Below the pieces are notes generated by a model. The model was not told the DNA's origin and made no database searches. It saw only the letters and a list, made by a program, of their open reading frames with translations. From JAGQIB01 sp041393395 (GTDB lineage: Bacteria > ARS69): a stretch of DNA of 64,000 nt. Of this stretch, positions 35,589 through 43,470 are shown one piece after another. Location: NCBI GenBank assembly GCA_041393395.1, contig JAWKKG010000002.1, positions 496,001 through 560,000 on the forward strand, written 5' to 3'. Position numbers and translations under genes: made by a program. Each line of letters begins with the position of its first letter. Within the stretch, counting starts at the first letter, position 1.

Positions 35589-36778
35589 AGATCGCCATCC
35601 TCTCGCGAGGCAAGAATCTGTACAGCACGCGCCGCCTCGTCGAGGCGGCCCGCGATCGCGGCCACGCGGTGCGGATACTCGACACCACGCACTTCTCGAT
35701 CCACGTCGAGCAGGAGGGGCCGGACCTCTTTTATCGCGGCAAGGGGCTCAGTCACTACGACGCCGTGATCCCGCGGATCGGCGCCTCCATCACCTTCTTC
35801 GGATGCTCGGTGGTGCGGCAGTTCGAGCAGATGGGCGTGTTCACGCTGAACTCGTCGCACGCGATCTCCGTGTCGCGGGACAAGCTGCGCTCGTTGCAGA
35901 TCCTCAGCCGGCACGACATCGGGATCCCCACCTCGGCGTTCGTGCGCGACCGGCGCGACGTGCTGCCGGCGATCGAGCGGGTCGGTGGTGCGCCCGTCGT
36001 CCTGAAGCTGCTGGAGGGGACCCAGGGACTCGGCGTGATCCTGGCCGATCGCGAGGACATGGCGGCCGCGATCATCGAGACGCTGCACAGCACGAAGCAG
36101 AACGTGCTCGTCCAGAAGTTCGTGGCCGAGAGTGCCGGGCGCGACGTGCGAGCGTTCGTGGTCGGCGATCGCGTGGTCGCGGCGATGCGCCGCCGCGCGG
36201 CGGGGCAGGAGTTCCGCAGCAACGTCCACCGCGGCGGGTCCACCGAGGCGCTGGAGCTGGACGAGGAGTACGAGCGCGCCGCCGTGCGCGCGGCGCAGAT
36301 CCTCGGTCTCCGCGTCGCCGGCGTCGACCTCCTCGAGGCGGCCGATGGCCCGAAGGTGATGGAAGTCAACTCGTCGCCGGGACTCGAGGGCATCGAGGCG
36401 GCGACCAAGGTGGACGTGGCAGGCGCGATCGTCGAGCTCATCGAGGATCAGGTGCTGTTCCCCGAGATCGACCTGCGTCAGCGCCTCACGCTTCGTTCCG
36501 GATACGGGATCGCGGAGTTCCTGGTGGACGAGAAGAGCCCCCTCGCCGGGAAGACGGTCGCCGAGACGGGGCTGCGGGCGCACGACGTGCTGATCCTCTC
36601 GATCGATCGGAACGGCGTGGCGATTCCTTCGCCCAAGGGAGGGCGCGAGATCCTCGCCGGCGACAAGCTGCTGTGCTTCGGGAAGCACCTGACCATGCGC
36701 GGCCTGGTTCCGAAGCAGTCCCGTCGCAAGCGCAGGACGCCGGAGTCGACGTCGACGCCGCCCGCCCCGGGTGCCTGA
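35585..36778 (+). CDS. rimK: RimK-type glutamate ligase with C-terminal TrkA-C (RCK_C) domain
   Basis: An ATP-grasp ligase of 397 residues adding glutamates to a peptide or protein end; E. coli RimK extends ribosomal protein S6 and also makes poly-alpha-glutamate. Residues 1-300 match RimK closely: KIAILSRGKNLYSTRRLVEAA, VIPRIGASITFFG, GTQGLGVILAD (nucleotide-binding loop), GRDVRAFVVG, QEFRSNVHRGGS and VMEVNSSPGLEGIE (metal ligands). Residues about 305-375 are an added TrkA-C domain (PLAGKTVAETGL...HDVLILSI...GDKLLCFG), a ligand-sensing fold seen in transport regulation. The GTG start overlaps the preceding TGA, with AAGGA upstream. Confidence 0.93.
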   Translation: MKIAILSRGKNLYSTRRLVEAARDRGHAVRILDTTHFSIHVEQEGPDLFYRGKGLSHYDAVIPRIGASITFFGCSVVRQFEQMGVFTLNSSHAISVSRDKLRSLQILSRHDIGIPTSAFVRDRRDVLPAIERVGGAPVVLKLLEGTQGLGVILADREDMAAAIIETLHSTKQNVLVQKFVAESAGRDVRAFVVGDRVVAAMRRRAAGQEFRSNVHRGGSTEALELDEEYERAAVRAAQILGLRVAGVDLLEAADGPKVMEVNSSPGLEGIEAATKVDVAGAIVELIEDQVLFPEIDLRQRLTLRSGYGIAEFLVDEKSPLAGKTVAETGLRAHDVLILSIDRNGVAIPSPKGGREILAGDKLLCFGKHLTMRGLVPKQSRRKRRTPESTSTPPAPGA

Positions 36779-37874
36779 GGTGTCCGCGCGAAAGCGGAGG
36801 AAAATCGCCGGCGTCGTGATCGCGCCCGGCGAGACGCGCGAGATCTATCTCGAGGTGAGCCAGAGCTACACCGGGAACCCGGTGCGGATCCCGGTGCACG
36901 TCGAGTCCGGGAAGAAACCCGGGCCTACCGTGCTCGTGACCGCCGCGATCCACGGCGACGAGCTGAACGGGATGGGCATCATCCACGAGCTCCTGTTCCG
37001 GGGACCGCTCGGAGTGCGACGGGGAACCGTGGTGCTCGTGCCGGTCGTGAACGTGTTCGGGTTCGAGACCCAGGACCGGTACATGCCGGATCGCCGCGAC
37101 CTGAATCGGATGTTTCCCGGACGCGAGAACGGCAGCCTCGCGGCGCGTGTCGCGTACGAGTTCTTCGAGCAGGTCGTGCGGCACTCCGACTGGCTCGTGG
37201 ATCTGCACACCGGCGCGTCGGGTCGGACGAACTTCCCGAACGTCCGCGCCCGCCTGCGCGACCCCGGCGTGAAGCAGCTCGCCGACGCGTTCGGCGCGGA
37301 ACTCGTCGTCGACTCCGACGGCCCCGACGGGTCGCTCCGGCGGGAGGCGGCGCGGGCGGGCGTGCCCGCGATCATCCTGGAGGCCGGCGAGCCCGGGAAG
37401 ATCGAGCCGACCGTGACCGAGGTGGGAGTCCGGGGAGTGATGAACGTCCTGCGCACGCTCGGCATGGTGGACGGCGCGCCGGTGCCGCCGCGATTCCAGG
37501 TGCGGGTCCGGAAGTCGACGTGGGTGCGCGCGCAGGTGGGCGGGATCCTGCGCTTCCACGTCTCGCCCGGCGAACCCGTGGACGAGGGCCAACCGATCGC
37601 GACGAACGTCAGCCTGTTCGCGCGCGAGCAGAACGTGCTCGTGTCGCCGGCGGCCGGCCTCGTGCTCGGGATGACCACGCTGCCCACGGTGAAGCCGGGA
37701 GAACCGGTGTGCCACGTGGCAATTCCCTCGACGTTGCCCAAGACCCTGCGCGAGATTCTCGCCGGCAAGCGCGCCGGCGGTCTGGCCGGTCGGGTCCGCC
37801 AGGACTTCGCGCGGGCGGTCTCCGTGACCGAGCGCGAGGAGGTCCTGCCGCCCGCGGCATCCGAGGAGGATTGA
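36771..37874 (+). CDS. succinylglutamate desuccinylase / aspartoacylase family zinc deacylase
   Basis: A 367-residue zinc carboxypeptidase-fold deacylase that would release an acyl group from an N-acyl amino acid. Zinc and catalytic motifs are AIHGDELNG (His61, Glu64) and DLHTG (His146); RDLNRMFPGREN and GVPAIILEAGE are family loops. A C-terminal region (about 255-335, beginning VRKSTWVRAQVGGILRF) resembles the biotinyl-lipoyl-like domain of this group. GTG 36771 overlaps the rimK stop; GTG 36780 is an equal alternative, and neither has a strong ribosome site. RimB-RimK-AstE order recurs in many proteobacteria (recalled), so an N-acyl-glutamate or glutamyl peptide is the likely substrate. Confidence 0.88.
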   Translation: MPEVSARKRRKIAGVVIAPGETREIYLEVSQSYTGNPVRIPVHVESGKKPGPTVLVTAAIHGDELNGMGIIHELLFRGPLGVRRGTVVLVPVVNVFGFETQDRYMPDRRDLNRMFPGRENGSLAARVAYEFFEQVVRHSDWLVDLHTGASGRTNFPNVRARLRDPGVKQLADAFGAELVVDSDGPDGSLRREAARAGVPAIILEAGEPGKIEPTVTEVGVRGVMNVLRTLGMVDGAPVPPRFQVRVRKSTWVRAQVGGILRFHVSPGEPVDEGQPIATNVSLFAREQNVLVSPAAGLVLGMTTLPTVKPGEPVCHVAIPSTLPKTLREILAGKRAGGLAGRVRQDFARAVSVTEREEVLPPAASEED

Positions 37875-37876
37875 AG

Positions 37877-38974
37877 ATGGCGGAACCCGAATCCGGCAGC
37901 GCGACCGAGCTCGTCCCGATCCTGGACGGCGCCGCGCCCGCCGACGTCTCGCTGTTCGCCGACCTTCCCGAGATCCGTCGCGTGGCGGCGGATCCGAACC
38001 GGTCGGTGGAGGAGCGCATCGAGGCGCTCGAGGTGATCTTCGATTCGGAGATCGGGGACACCCACTTCACGCGTGCGCGGAACATCGAGCGCGAGTTCGG
38101 CATCCGCATGCTGTTCGTCAAGTTCGAGGGCGGCAACACGACCGGCACCCAGAAGGATCGCATCGCGTTCACGCAGTCGATGGACGCGGTCCGTCGCGGA
38201 TTCGACACCGTGACGGCGGCGACTTGCGGGAACTACGGGGTGGCCGTGGCGCTCGCCGCGAGCTGCGCCGGGCTCCGCTCCGTGGTGTTCGTTCCGGAGG
38301 CGTACAAGACGCGACGGATCGAGGAGATGACCCGACTCGGCGCGGAGATCCGTCGGTTCGCGGGCGATTACGAGGCCACCGTGGACGGCTCCCGCGAGGC
38401 GGCCGAGCGCGAGGGGTGGTACGACTGCAATCCCGGCGGCGAGAACACGATGCTGCAGATGCGCACCTACGGTCGCATCGCGGAGGAGATCTGGGAGGAA
38501 CTGCGCGACGCGCCGCGTGCCGTCGGGGTGCCCGTGTCGAACGGGACCACGCTCGCGGGACTGCACCGCGGATTCCTCAGCCTGTACCGCCGCGGGAAGA
38601 CGTCGCGCATGCCGCGCCTGATCGCGGGATCGTCGTACGGCAAGAATCCGATCGTGCAGTCGTTCCTCAAGGGTACGGAGGCCTGCGAGGACCTGGATCC
38701 GCACGCGATCAAGGAAACGCTCGTGAACGAACCGCTCATCAACTGGCACTCCACCGAGGGGGACGAGGCGCTCGCGGCCGTCCGCACGACCGGCGGGTGG
38801 GCGAGCTACGCGTCGGATCGGGCCATGCTCAAGTGCGCGCGGCTGTTCCGGGAGAAGGAAGGGCTCAGCGTGCTGCCCGCCGCGACGGCCGGGTTGATCG
38901 CGTTGCTGGATCGACACGCGAAGGAGCCCCTGCCGGGCGACCGCTACGTCGCCGTGCTCACCGGGAGGAGATAG
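37877..38974 (+). CDS. threonine-synthase-like PLP-dependent enzyme (fold type II)
   Basis: A 365-residue beta-family PLP enzyme. The PLP lysine is Lys93 in GGNTTGTQKDRIAF, which replaces the usual PTGSFKDR of threonine synthase. The phosphate loop equivalent is AATCGNYGVAVALAA, with VPVSNGTTLAG as the glycine-rich PLP phosphate cup. Known members form Thr from phosphohomoserine, or catalyse related beta/gamma replacements or eliminations. Its placement between a deacylase and DUF1611, two bases after the previous stop and three before the next start, argues against housekeeping Thr synthesis. Substrate unknown; a beta-replacement or racemase-type reaction on an acidic amino acid is only a guess. 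GGAGGATTGAAG precedes ATG. Confidence 0.8.
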   Translation: MAEPESGSATELVPILDGAAPADVSLFADLPEIRRVAADPNRSVEERIEALEVIFDSEIGDTHFTRARNIEREFGIRMLFVKFEGGNTTGTQKDRIAFTQSMDAVRRGFDTVTAATCGNYGVAVALAASCAGLRSVVFVPEAYKTRRIEEMTRLGAEIRRFAGDYEATVDGSREAAEREGWYDCNPGGENTMLQMRTYGRIAEEIWEELRDAPRAVGVPVSNGTTLAGLHRGFLSLYRRGKTSRMPRLIAGSSYGKNPIVQSFLKGTEACEDLDPHAIKETLVNEPLINWHSTEGDEALAAVRTTGGWASYASDRAMLKCARLFREKEGLSVLPAATAGLIALLDRHAKEPLPGDRYVAVLTGRR

Positions 38975-38977
38975 GCG

Positions 38978-40057
38978 ATGTCCGAAGGAAACGCGATCGT
39001 CTACTGCGAGGGCGCGTTCGGCACCACGAACGGGAAGACCGCCCACGGACTGGTGCGTCGTTCGGAGCGCTACGTGGTCGGTGCGATCGTCGACTCTCGA
39101 CACGTCGGACGGGACGCGGGCGATCTCCTGGACGGGAAGGTCGTGGGCATTCCGGTCGTCGGGAGCCTCGAGGAAGCGATCCTGACCATGCGGGAGGCGG
39201 GCACGCCCGCCACGCACTTCGTGATCGGGCTCGCGCCGGACGGCGGCCGGTTGCCGCCGGAAGGGCGCACGGCGGTCCGCCAGGCGCTCGGTCGCGGACT
39301 CTCGGTCGACTCCGGACTCCACGACTTTCTGAGCGAGGATCCGCAGCTCGTGGAGCTCGCCCGTCGGCACGGCGCCAGGATCCGCGACGTGCGACGCCCG
39401 CCCGAGCGATCGGAGCTGCACTTCTTCAGCGGGGCGATCGAGCGCGTGGGCTCGCTCCGGGTCGCGGTACTCGGCACCGACTCCGCGCTCGGCAAACGAA
39501 CCACGGCCTGGATCCTCGTCGACGCCTTCCGCAAGCTCGGCCGCAGTGCGGAGCTGATCGGGACGGGGCAGACCGCGTGGCTCCAGGGCGCGACCTACTC
39601 GATCGTGCTCGACTCGCTCGTGAACGACTTCGTGTCCGGCGAGATCGAGCACGCGGTCGTGCGCGCCTGGAGCGACAAGCGCCCCGACGTGCTGGTGCTG
39701 GAGGGACAGGGCAGCCTCATGAACCCGGCGTACCCCGGCGGTTTCGAGCTTCTGGCGGCCGGCCGCCCGCACGCGGTCGTCCTGCAGCACGCACCGGCGC
39801 GTCTCGAGTACGACGGCTTCCCCGGCTATCCGCTGCATCCGATCGACCAGCAGATTCGCGCCATCGAACTGATCTCGGGTCGCCCGGTGGTGGCGATCAC
39901 CGTGAACCACGAGGACCTCTCGCCCGAGCAGACGGAGGCCGCCTGTGTGGAGCTCGAACGCGAGACCGGACTGCCCACCGTCGATCCGCTGCGGCACGGG
40001 GTCCGACGTCTCGTCGACGTGATCCTCGAGCGGCACGCCCGCGGAGCGAGCGCGTGA
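38978..40057 (+). CDS. DUF1611 family P-loop protein (DgcN-like, D-glutamate N-acetyltransferase family)
   Basis: A 359-residue protein with an N-terminal Rossmann-like domain (AIVDSRHVGRDAGDLLDG, residues 35-55) and a C-terminal P-loop domain. The Walker-A-like loop is VLGTDSALGKRTTAWIL; VLVLEGQGSLMNPAYPGG and PVVAITVNHEDLSPEQ are standard DUF1611 motifs. A member from Pseudoalteromonas (DgcN) was reported as a D-glutamate N-acetyltransferase working with an enolase-superfamily N-acetyl-D-glutamate racemase (DgcA); a DgcA-like gene lies two genes downstream here. Start ATG 38978 has GGGAGGAGATAGGCG before it. Exact acyl donor and acceptor in this organism are inferred. Confidence 0.87.
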   Translation: MSEGNAIVYCEGAFGTTNGKTAHGLVRRSERYVVGAIVDSRHVGRDAGDLLDGKVVGIPVVGSLEEAILTMREAGTPATHFVIGLAPDGGRLPPEGRTAVRQALGRGLSVDSGLHDFLSEDPQLVELARRHGARIRDVRRPPERSELHFFSGAIERVGSLRVAVLGTDSALGKRTTAWILVDAFRKLGRSAELIGTGQTAWLQGATYSIVLDSLVNDFVSGEIEHAVVRAWSDKRPDVLVLEGQGSLMNPAYPGGFELLAAGRPHAVVLQHAPARLEYDGFPGYPLHPIDQQIRAIELISGRPVVAITVNHEDLSPEQTEAACVELERETGLPTVDPLRHGVRRLVDVILERHARGASA

Positions 40058-42363
40058 GTCCGCGCTCCGCGCCCGCGTGGCTCGCGTGCTGGGATCGGCT
40101 CGAGGTCGGTCCGGTCCGCATCCGACCGAACCGTCTCGAGGCGCCGTACGCGGTGATCCGCGGCGGGAAGCGGGAGGAGACGACGCTCGTATACCGCTGG
40201 GGCGAACCGGTGCTCGATCCGGAGCGGCCGGACGATCAGCGTCTCGCCACGATGATCGCGGCCCAGGTCGCGCTGAACTACGGGTTGTTCTGCCGGGAGC
40301 TCGTCGTGCGCGGCCCGCTCACGGAGCGCGACCAGGCCTTCCTGAAGAACATGGGCGAGAACACGGGAAGGGAGATCTGGGTCAACAAGTTCCTCGCGCC
40401 GAATCCGTTCCTCACCGGCGAGGCCGCGTCCACCGAGCCGAAACCGCTGGATCGCTATCTGCGGGCGGAGATGATCTTCGATGCGCCGGCGCCGAAGGAG
40501 TTTCCGGATTGGGAGACGTCGCCGGACCGCTACGCCGTGCTGTCGTCCGGCGGGAAGGACAGCCTGCTCTCCTACGGTCTGTTGCGGGACGTCGGAGTGG
40601 AGACCCATCCGCTCTTCGTCAACGAGTCCGGCCGACACTGGTACACGGCGCTGAACTCCTGGCGACATCTCAAGTCCGGTGACCCGCACGCGGCCCGCGT
40701 GTGGACGAACTGCGATCGAGTGTACGCGTGGATGCTGCGCCATCTGCCGTTCGTGCGCGACGACTTCGCCCGCGTGCGCGCCGACATCTACCCGATCCGC
40801 CTCTGGACGGTCGCCGTGTTCCTGTTCGGAGTGCTTCCGCTCCTGAAGAAGCGGGGGATCGGCCGCCTCGTGATCGGCGACGAGTTCGACACCACGCTGC
40901 GCCGTACGCGTCACGGCATCACGCACTACGAAGGGCTGTACGACCAGAGCCGCTGGTTCGACGACGCCCTGTCACGATACTTCCGCGGCGCGGGGTTCCA
41001 TGTCTCGCAGTTCTCGATCCTGCGTCCGCTCTCGGAGCTGCTGATCGAGAAGGTGCTGGTGGAGCGCTATCCGCAGCTGCAGCGGCATCAGGTTTCCTGC
41101 CACGCCACGCACATCGAGGCGGACCGGGTGCTCCCGTGCGGGAAGTGCGAGAAGTGCCGCCGTATCGTGGGCATGCTCGAGGCGCTCGGCGCGGACGCTC
41201 GTCGGTGCGGCTACTCGAAGGCGATGATCAAGGAAGCGCTGCACGAGCTCGAGACCCGCGACATCAAGCAGGAGGCGGCGGGATCGGAGCAGATGCGGGC
41301 GATGCTGGCCGACCTCGGCAAGCTCCCTGCCGGCGGCAAGCGGCATCCCGAGGTGCTGAAGCTCCGCATCGATTCCGAGGTGTCGCCGGTGACCGCGATC
41401 CCGGTCTCGCTGCGTCGGCCACTGTACACGCTTCTCCTCGAGCATGCGGACGGAGCGGCGCGGCGGGAAGGCCGAGTCTGGGTCGACTTCGACCTCCTGT
41501 CGGATCCCATGATGGAGCATCCGTATCCGTACGAGACCGCGCGGGTCCGTCCATCGGATGCGGACGCCGGCACCGTGGCGCCTCCGGACTGGAACCTCGC
41601 CGAGATGACCTGGCCGCAGGCGCAGCGCCGGTTCCGGGAGGTCGACGTGGCGCTCCTGCCTGTGGGCGCAATCGAACAGCACGGTCCGCACAGTCCGCTC
41701 GACACGGACTCCTTCGACGCCGCGTACCTCGCGACGCGGGTCGCCGAGCGCTGCACGCGCCCGCTGCCCCTGGTCCTGCCGCTGATTCCGTACGGGGTGT
41801 CGTACCACCACGACGACTTCGCGGGGACGCTCAGCGTGTCGAACGAGACGCTCGCGAACTTCGTCTACGATGTGGGCATGAGCGCCGCCCGCAACGGCAT
41901 CACGAAGCTCGTGATCATCAACGGACACGGGGGCAACGCGGCCACGTTGCAGTTCGCGGCACAGATGATCAACCGCGACGCGGAGATCTTCACGTGCGTG
42001 GACACCGGCGAGACCTCGGACACCGACATCGCCGAGATCACGGAGACGCCGGGAGACGTGCACGCGGGCGAGATCGAGACGAGCACCACGCTCTACACGC
42101 GCCCCCACCTGGTGGACATGAGCAAGGCGAGGGCGGCGGTGCCGAGATTCTCCAGCGCGTACCTCTCGTTCTCGGGAAGCCGGAGCGTCGAGTGGTACGC
42201 CCGCACGCAGAAGATCTCGCGCGACGGCGTGCTGGGCGACCCCACGAAAGCGTCGGTGGAGAAAGGTCGGAGGATCTGGGAGATCATGATCCGGAACCTC
42301 GTGGAGCTCGTGGAGGACCTGAAACGACTCACGCTCGACGAGATCTGGGAGCGACGCTACTAG
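40054..42363 (+). CDS. fusion of MurL-like PP-loop protein and creatininase-family amidohydrolase
   Basis: A 769-residue fused protein. Residues about 1-430 resemble MurL, the ATP-dependent epimerase of UDP-MurNAc-L-Ala-L-Glu in Xanthomonas. They have the PP-loop SGGKDS (165-170), FVNESGRHWYTALNSW, LVIGDEFDTTLR and a CGKCEKC cysteine cluster (Cys362, 365, 368). Residues about 515-760 are a creatininase-family domain with metal motifs EQHGPHSPLDTDS, YHHDDFAGT, INGHGGN and DVHAGEIETS. Linker 430-510 is not recognised. GTG 40054 overlaps the DUF1611 stop as GTGA. An adenylating epimerase joined to an amide hydrolase is suggested; substrates are inferred. There is no frameshift or stop in the join. 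Confidence 0.8.
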   Translation: MSPRSAPAWLACWDRLEVGPVRIRPNRLEAPYAVIRGGKREETTLVYRWGEPVLDPERPDDQRLATMIAAQVALNYGLFCRELVVRGPLTERDQAFLKNMGENTGREIWVNKFLAPNPFLTGEAASTEPKPLDRYLRAEMIFDAPAPKEFPDWETSPDRYAVLSSGGKDSLLSYGLLRDVGVETHPLFVNESGRHWYTALNSWRHLKSGDPHAARVWTNCDRVYAWMLRHLPFVRDDFARVRADIYPIRLWTVAVFLFGVLPLLKKRGIGRLVIGDEFDTTLRRTRHGITHYEGLYDQSRWFDDALSRYFRGAGFHVSQFSILRPLSELLIEKVLVERYPQLQRHQVSCHATHIEADRVLPCGKCEKCRRIVGMLEALGADARRCGYSKAMIKEALHELETRDIKQEAAGSEQMRAMLADLGKLPAGGKRHPEVLKLRIDSEVSPVTAIPVSLRRPLYTLLLEHADGAARREGRVWVDFDLLSDPMMEHPYPYETARVRPSDADAGTVAPPDWNLAEMTWPQAQRRFREVDVALLPVGAIEQHGPHSPLDTDSFDAAYLATRVAERCTRPLPLVLPLIPYGVSYHHDDFAGTLSVSNETLANFVYDVGMSAARNGITKLVIINGHGGNAATLQFAAQMINRDAEIFTCVDTGETSDTDIAEITETPGDVHAGEIETSTTLYTRPHLVDMSKARAAVPRFSSAYLSFSGSRSVEWYARTQKISRDGVLGDPTKASVEKGRRIWEIMIRNLVELVEDLKRLTLDEIWERRY

Positions 42364-42403
42364 AGTTCGAAATGCACCGCCCGACTTCCGAAACGAGACC
42401 CTG

Positions 42404-43468
42404 ATGCGCATCGTCGGCCTCGAGGTGACCCGCCTCGACCTGAAGCTCGCCGAGCCGTACCGGATCGCCTACGAAACGGTGGACACCGCCGCGAACGTCG
42501 CGGTGCGGATCGTGACCGATCGTCGCGCGACCGGCGTGGGAGTGGCCGCGCCGGATCCGGTGATCACGAACGAAACCGCGGAATCCGTGGAGCAGGCGCT
42601 GACCGCGGCGGTCGATGTCCTGCGCGGCAAGGATCCGCTCGCCCGGGCGGCCCGGTTGGAGGAGCTGCGGGAGGCGCTCGGTCCGCAGCCCGCCGCGCTC
42701 GCCGCGCTCGACGTGGCGCTCCACGATCTCATGGGTCGGGAGGCGGGCCTGCCGCTGTCGGTCCTGCTCGGCGGCTACCGCGAGCGCATCGTCACCAGCA
42801 TCACCCTCGGGATCGAGGAGGCGGATCGTACGGTCGAACGCGCACGCGAGTGGACGGGGCGCGGGGCGCGGTGTCTGAAGCTCAAGGGCGGACTCGATCC
42901 GGAGGAGGATGCGGAACGGGTGCGCGCGGTTCGGGCGGCGGTGGGACCGAACGTCGGGCTCCGCTTCGACGCGAACCAGGGCTACGACGTCGATGGAACG
43001 CGGCGATTCGTGGATCTCGTCCGTGATGTGGAGCTCGAGCTCATCGAGCAACCGACCCCACGCGAACGCCTCGACGAGCTCGGACGCGTGACGCGTGAGG
43101 TCGCGCTCCCCGTGATGGCGGACGAGAGCGTTCTCGACCTGCGCGACGCGTTTCGCATCGCTCGCGACGAGCTCGCCGACATGCTGAACGTGAAGCTCAT
43201 GAAGGTCGGCGGCATCCACGAAGCGTTGCACGTCGTGTCCGTTGCGCGGAGCGTGGGCTTCGAGATCATGATCGGCTGCATGGACGAGTGTGCGCTCTCG
43301 ATCGCGGCAGGGCTCCACCTCGCGCTCGCGCGCTCCCAGATCGAGTTCGCGGATCTGGACGGACATCTCGACCTGCTCGACGATCCCACTGCGGGCGCGG
43401 TGCGGCTCGAGCATGGCGAGCTCGTCCCGACCGGTCGCCCCGGCCTCGGATTCGATCCGCCGTTCTGA
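42404..43468 (+). CDS. dipeptide-epimerase-type enolase superfamily enzyme (L-Ala-D/L-Glu epimerase / DgcA-like)
   Basis: A 354-residue enolase-superfamily protein of the muconate-lactonizing subgroup. Catalytic residues are LKLK (Lys159, Lys161), metal ligands Asp189 (FDANQGY), Glu215 (LIEQP) and Asp240 (MADES), and the second base Lys264/267 (NVKLMKVGG). CMDECA (292-297) replaces the typical substrate-loop DxD region. Known relatives epimerise L-Ala-D/L-Glu dipeptides, or racemise N-acetyl-glutamate (DgcA). The upstream DUF1611 and MurL-like genes favour a glutamate-containing substrate. ATG 42404 lies 40 bp after the previous stop, with a weak ribosome site. Ends three bases before the stop of the convergent kinase gene. 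Confidence 0.88.
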   Translation: MRIVGLEVTRLDLKLAEPYRIAYETVDTAANVAVRIVTDRRATGVGVAAPDPVITNETAESVEQALTAAVDVLRGKDPLARAARLEELREALGPQPAALAALDVALHDLMGREAGLPLSVLLGGYRERIVTSITLGIEEADRTVERAREWTGRGARCLKLKGGLDPEEDAERVRAVRAAVGPNVGLRFDANQGYDVDGTRRFVDLVRDVELELIEQPTPRERLDELGRVTREVALPVMADESVLDLRDAFRIARDELADMLNVKLMKVGGIHEALHVVSVARSVGFEIMIGCMDECALSIAAGLHLALARSQIEFADLDGHLDLLDDPTAGAVRLEHGELVPTGRPGLGFDPPF

Positions 43469-43470
43469 CC

